Assembly (NCBI GenBank): GCA_007128275.1
Contig: SKXR01000279.1
Span: 1-25,752 of the forward strand
Direction: 5' to 3'
From: Kiritimatiellia bacterium
GTDB taxonomy: Bacteria; Verrucomicrobiota; Kiritimatiellia; SLAD01
DNA: 25,752 nucleotides
Every line of letters starts with the position of its first letter. Position 1 is the first letter of the stretch. Shown piece after piece: positions 23,437 to 25,752 of this stretch. Under the pieces are notes generated by a model that was not told the DNA's origin, made no database searches, and saw only the letters and a program-made list of their open reading frames with translations. A program made the position numbers and the translations under genes.

Positions 23437-24336
23437 ATGAATTTATCCTGCGATCCAAAAGATTTCCGCGTCCCGGTCTCCGGTAAGAAGGCGAAGCCGC
23501 TCAAGCTCGAGAAACTGCCGACTGCCGTGGATAAACTCTACAAGAACAAAAAGGACTACCGTTCGTTCATGGAGCATTTCACGGATGAGTTGAGCGAATT
23601 GCAGCGCGTCCTTTACGCTCACGGGCGCCATTCCCTGCTCCTCATTTTTCAGGGGATGGACACGGCGGGCAAAGACGGCGTGATACGCCATGTCATGAGC
23701 GGGGTGAATCCGCAAGGGTGCCAGGTGCACAGCTTTAAACAGCCGAGCAGCGAAGAGCTCGCCCACGATTATCTTTGGCGGACGACGAAACGCCTTCCGA
23801 TGCGCGGACACATCGGGATCTTCAACCGCTCGTATTACGAAGAAGTCTTGATTGTGAAGGCCGTTCCCGAAGTCCTCGCCGGGCAGTCACTGCCGGAAGG
23901 CTATGCCGAGCAAGCCCGGTTTTGGCCGGACCGTTACCGCGATATCGTTCAATTCGAGGATTACCTGCATCGCAACGGCACGCAAGTGCTCAAGTTCTTC
24001 CTGCATCTGTCCAAAGAAGAACAGCGGAAGCGCCTTCTTTCCCGGGCCGATGAAGCCGATAAACACTGGAAGATCAGCACGGAAGACCTGAAGAGTCGCG
24101 CGATGTGGGACGACTTCCAAGCCGTGTACGGCGAGTGCCTTCAACACACCAGCCACGCCCTTGCCCCGTGGTATGCCATCCCCGCGGACGATAAACGCAA
24201 CGCCCGTCTCATCATCTCTCACATTCTGGTCGAAGCCCTCCGCGCGCTTCCGATCAGCTATCCCGAGCCCGATCAAAAGCAACTTGCCGAAGTCAAGCGC
24301 GTCCGCGAGGCCCTCCGGAAAGATAGGAAAAAGTAA
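23437..24336 (+). CDS. Polyphosphate kinase 2 (PPK2)
   Basis: A 299-residue PPK2 that moves phosphate between polyphosphate and nucleotides. Walker A is G73-M-D-T-A-G-K-D-G81; Walker B lies in HIGIFNRSYYEEVL (125-138). The lid arginines follow in RHVMSGVNPQGCQVHSFK and DKHWKISTEDL. The GMDTAGKDG and SGVNPQGCQV forms match the PPK2 group of polyphosphate:AMP/ADP phosphotransferases. Whether it takes NMP, NDP or both cannot be read from the sequence. It is cytoplasmic. It is transcribed away from ndvB. The ATG at 23437 has no clear Shine-Dalgarno, but conserved sequence follows directly. Confidence 0.93.
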   Translation: MNLSCDPKDFRVPVSGKKAKPLKLEKLPTAVDKLYKNKKDYRSFMEHFTDELSELQRVLYAHGRHSLLLIFQGMDTAGKDGVIRHVMSGVNPQGCQVHSFKQPSSEELAHDYLWRTTKRLPMRGHIGIFNRSYYEEVLIVKAVPEVLAGQSLPEGYAEQARFWPDRYRDIVQFEDYLHRNGTQVLKFFLHLSKEEQRKRLLSRADEADKHWKISTEDLKSRAMWDDFQAVYGECLQHTSHALAPWYAIPADDKRNARLIISHILVEALRALPISYPEPDQKQLAEVKRVREALRKDRKK

Positions 24337-24357
24337 TTTCCCGTAACGTCGGAAACC

Positions 24358-24380
24358 CCCTCCCGTCATGCACTGGAGGG
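24358..24380 (+). terminator. Weak hairpin after ppk2
   Basis: CCCTCC (24358-24363) and GGAGGG (24375-24380) form a 6-base stem with an 11-base loop, starting 22 bases after the ppk2 stop. No U run follows, so intrinsic termination is doubtful. Confidence 0.35.
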
Positions 24381-24478
24381 CTTGTGTAGGCTTTAGGGTC
24401 ATTCCGTTCTCTGCATCGCATGGCAACGGTGGTGGTTCCCATTGTTCTGGAGGGCGGAGCTATGCGACGCCGGGAATG

Positions 24479-24512
24479 TGAATGGAATCCGCACCGCCTC
24501 CATTTCCATTCA
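24479..24512. repeat. Perfect 9-base inverted repeat between ppk2 and nnrS
   Basis: TGAATGGAA (24479-24487) and TTCCATTCA (24504-24512) flank 16 bases. The whole 24337-24635 stretch has no gene that I can support. It also holds the GGGACAGAGA-type motif in reverse at 24617-24628, and lies downstream of both convergent genes. Confidence 0.6.
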
Positions 24513-24635
24513 ACGCGACAGCACGGGCTCGTATAATACCAGTTTCTAATACTTAAAAGAGTCAGGCATTGGTATCATTGATGGGCAACGATTGGAATTC
24601 GATGAGCGTCGCGATCTCTCTGTCCCTTGCTTCTC

Positions 24636-25752
24636 TTATTCCTGATCCAGAATATAGCGGAACATTTTGACGCCCCACAGGGTCGCCGCCGGGATCCAGC
24701 ACATCGCGGCATAGGCGTAATGGTTGAGGCGTGTGTCGGGCATCCAGTCGGCCGATACCCGGGTCAACATGGCCAGTATGATCAGGCCGGCCACGATCCA
24801 TAAGGAAGGCCAGCGCGCGGTAAACAGCGCGCCCCGGCCGCCGTGCCCCAGGATGACGCGTCCGGCCACCGCGAAGATCAAGAGACCGAACCCGGTCATA
24901 AAGACCACATGCAGCCACGCCATGTAATGCGCCGTCCACGTCGCGGCAAGCACGTATCCCCCGGCAATGAAAAGCAGGGCCAGTCGCATCATCCATGAAA
25001 GGGCGCCCGGAATTTTGTGCGTGCGATGGGCCGGGAGATAGCGCGCGAAATAGGCGAGCAAGATGACGGTGCGCAGGATGTAGGCGGGCTGAAGAGATCC
25101 TGCGGCTTCCAGCGCGAAACTGAGTATGAGAATGCCCCCCGTGGTGAACACGATACCCGCTTCCCGTCGCCAAGCGCGCGAGGGGAGACGGGCGGGCGGC
25201 ACCGTTTGTTGTCGTGGATATCCGATAAACACGGGCAGGATGAATGCGCCGATGCCCAGTACGGGAAGGAGGAGCAAGCCTTGATAAAGAAGCAATTTGC
25301 TGAACAGGTACGCAAAGGGCGACAAGTTGAAGGCCCCGCCCAACGCTTGAATGAGCGCCCCGGTCAAGCCACAGAGCAATCCCAATCCGGCGCCAACCGC
25401 GCCGGGCGGCGGCATATCCTTGCGGCGCGGCCAGCGCCACGCCATGCCGCCGAGAAACAGGATCAGCACGGCGGCGAATACCAGATCACCGAAGACCGTT
25501 TGATTCAACAGATACAAGACGGCGGCCGTCAACAGTCCCGTCGCCCAAGTCCACCCTTCGATACGTGTGATCCCCCGCGTTTCGAGCATGTGGGGCAGCG
25601 CGGTCCCCATGAAGCCGAGGACAAAAGAGGCCCCGAACCCTGCAATCATGATGCGCGCATGCATGACGGCGGGATAGTCCGGCCAGAGGCCGTACACAAA
25701 CAGCGGCCAAAGCAGCACGCCGATAATCCCGAGGAATAACCCTAGCGGGAAC
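24636..25752 (-). CDS. NnrS-family membrane protein (5' end outside the window)
   Basis: At least 371 residues in frame to the window edge with no stop; the upstream codons (FPLGLFLGIIG) fit the NnrS N terminus, so the GTG at 25718 is not the start. It has about ten to twelve membrane segments. Family marks are HARIMIAGFGASFVLGFMGT (a histidine at the start of the second helix) and later WLHVVFMTGFGLLIF with RVILGHGGR. NnrS proteins are haem- and copper-containing inner-membrane proteins linked to nitric-oxide or nitrosative stress and denitrification; the reaction is not settled. No nor or nir gene is in the window. Confidence 0.85.
   Translation of the reverse strand, partial: FPLGLFLGIIGVLLWPLFVYGLWPDYPAVMHARIMIAGFGASFVLGFMGTALPHMLETRGITRIEGWTWATGLLTAAVLYLLNQTVFGDLVFAAVLILFLGGMAWRWPRRKDMPPPGAVGAGLGLLCGLTGALIQALGGAFNLSPFAYLFSKLLLYQGLLLLPVLGIGAFILPVFIGYPRQQTVPPARLPSRAWRREAGIVFTTGGILILSFALEAAGSLQPAYILRTVILLAYFARYLPAHRTHKIPGALSWMMRLALLFIAGGYVLAATWTAHYMAWLHVVFMTGFGLLIFAVAGRVILGHGGRGALFTARWPSLWIVAGLIILAMLTRVSADWMPDTRLNHYAYAAMCWIPAATLWGVKMFRYILDQE

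Noticed and set aside
24562..25440. 292-codon minus-strand frame overlapping the NnrS gene in another frame
   Set aside because: The nnrS frame on the same strand continues to the window edge with clear membrane helices; this one has none.
1..25752. tRNA, rRNA or CRISPR array
   Set aside because: No cloverleaf-type T-loop with matching acceptor stem, no rRNA-like stretch and no regularly spaced direct repeats were found on reading; a tRNAscan or Infernal run would be more certain.

Overview
The window looks like a chromosomal segment from a GC-rich Gram-negative bacterium. A lipoprotein-type signal, a very large inner-membrane cyclic glucan synthase and an NnrS-family membrane protein support an envelope with a periplasm. 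I cannot place the phylum with certainty. The mix of toxin-antitoxin modules, GC-rich palindromic repeats, a GH127-type enzyme and an atypical transketolase-family protein would fit the PVC group (Kiritimatiellota or Verrucomicrobiota-like), but that is only an impression. No rRNA, tRNA, CRISPR array or intact transposase was seen.

Region 1 (1-4500) is accessory DNA. After the 3' end of phoU and an AraC/GyrI-type regulator, three complete two-gene toxin-antitoxin modules (RelE/ParE, PIN, BrnT) and a single MNT-type nucleotidyltransferase lie in a row, all on the minus strand. The PIN, BrnT and nucleotidyltransferase units are each followed at their 3' side by a copy of a palindromic repeat, giving an array of gene-plus-repeat units. 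Each toxin-antitoxin module has its own palindromic operator next to or over its promoter. Two of the three predicted transcripts start almost exactly at the ATG.

Region 2 (4500-11300) holds housekeeping and carbohydrate functions: a one-domain FHA protein converging on a class III-type sirtuin, a 140-bp cross-shaped inverted-repeat element, a GH127-type beta-L-arabinofuranosidase, a minus-strand operon (membrane protein, CCA-adding enzyme, small anchored protein), and a TlpA-like lipoprotein whose two catalytic cysteines are both serine.

Region 3 (11500-14650) has a thiamine-diphosphate transketolase-family enzyme and a PHP-domain phosphoesterase. Region 4 (14790-23240) is one 8.45-kb gene for an NdvB/ChvB-type cyclic beta-1,2-glucan synthase. 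It is divergent from a PPK2 polyphosphate kinase across an intergenic region with two inverted repeats. The window ends inside an nnrS-like gene. phoU and ppk2 both concern phosphate but lie 23 kb apart, so no joint role is claimed.
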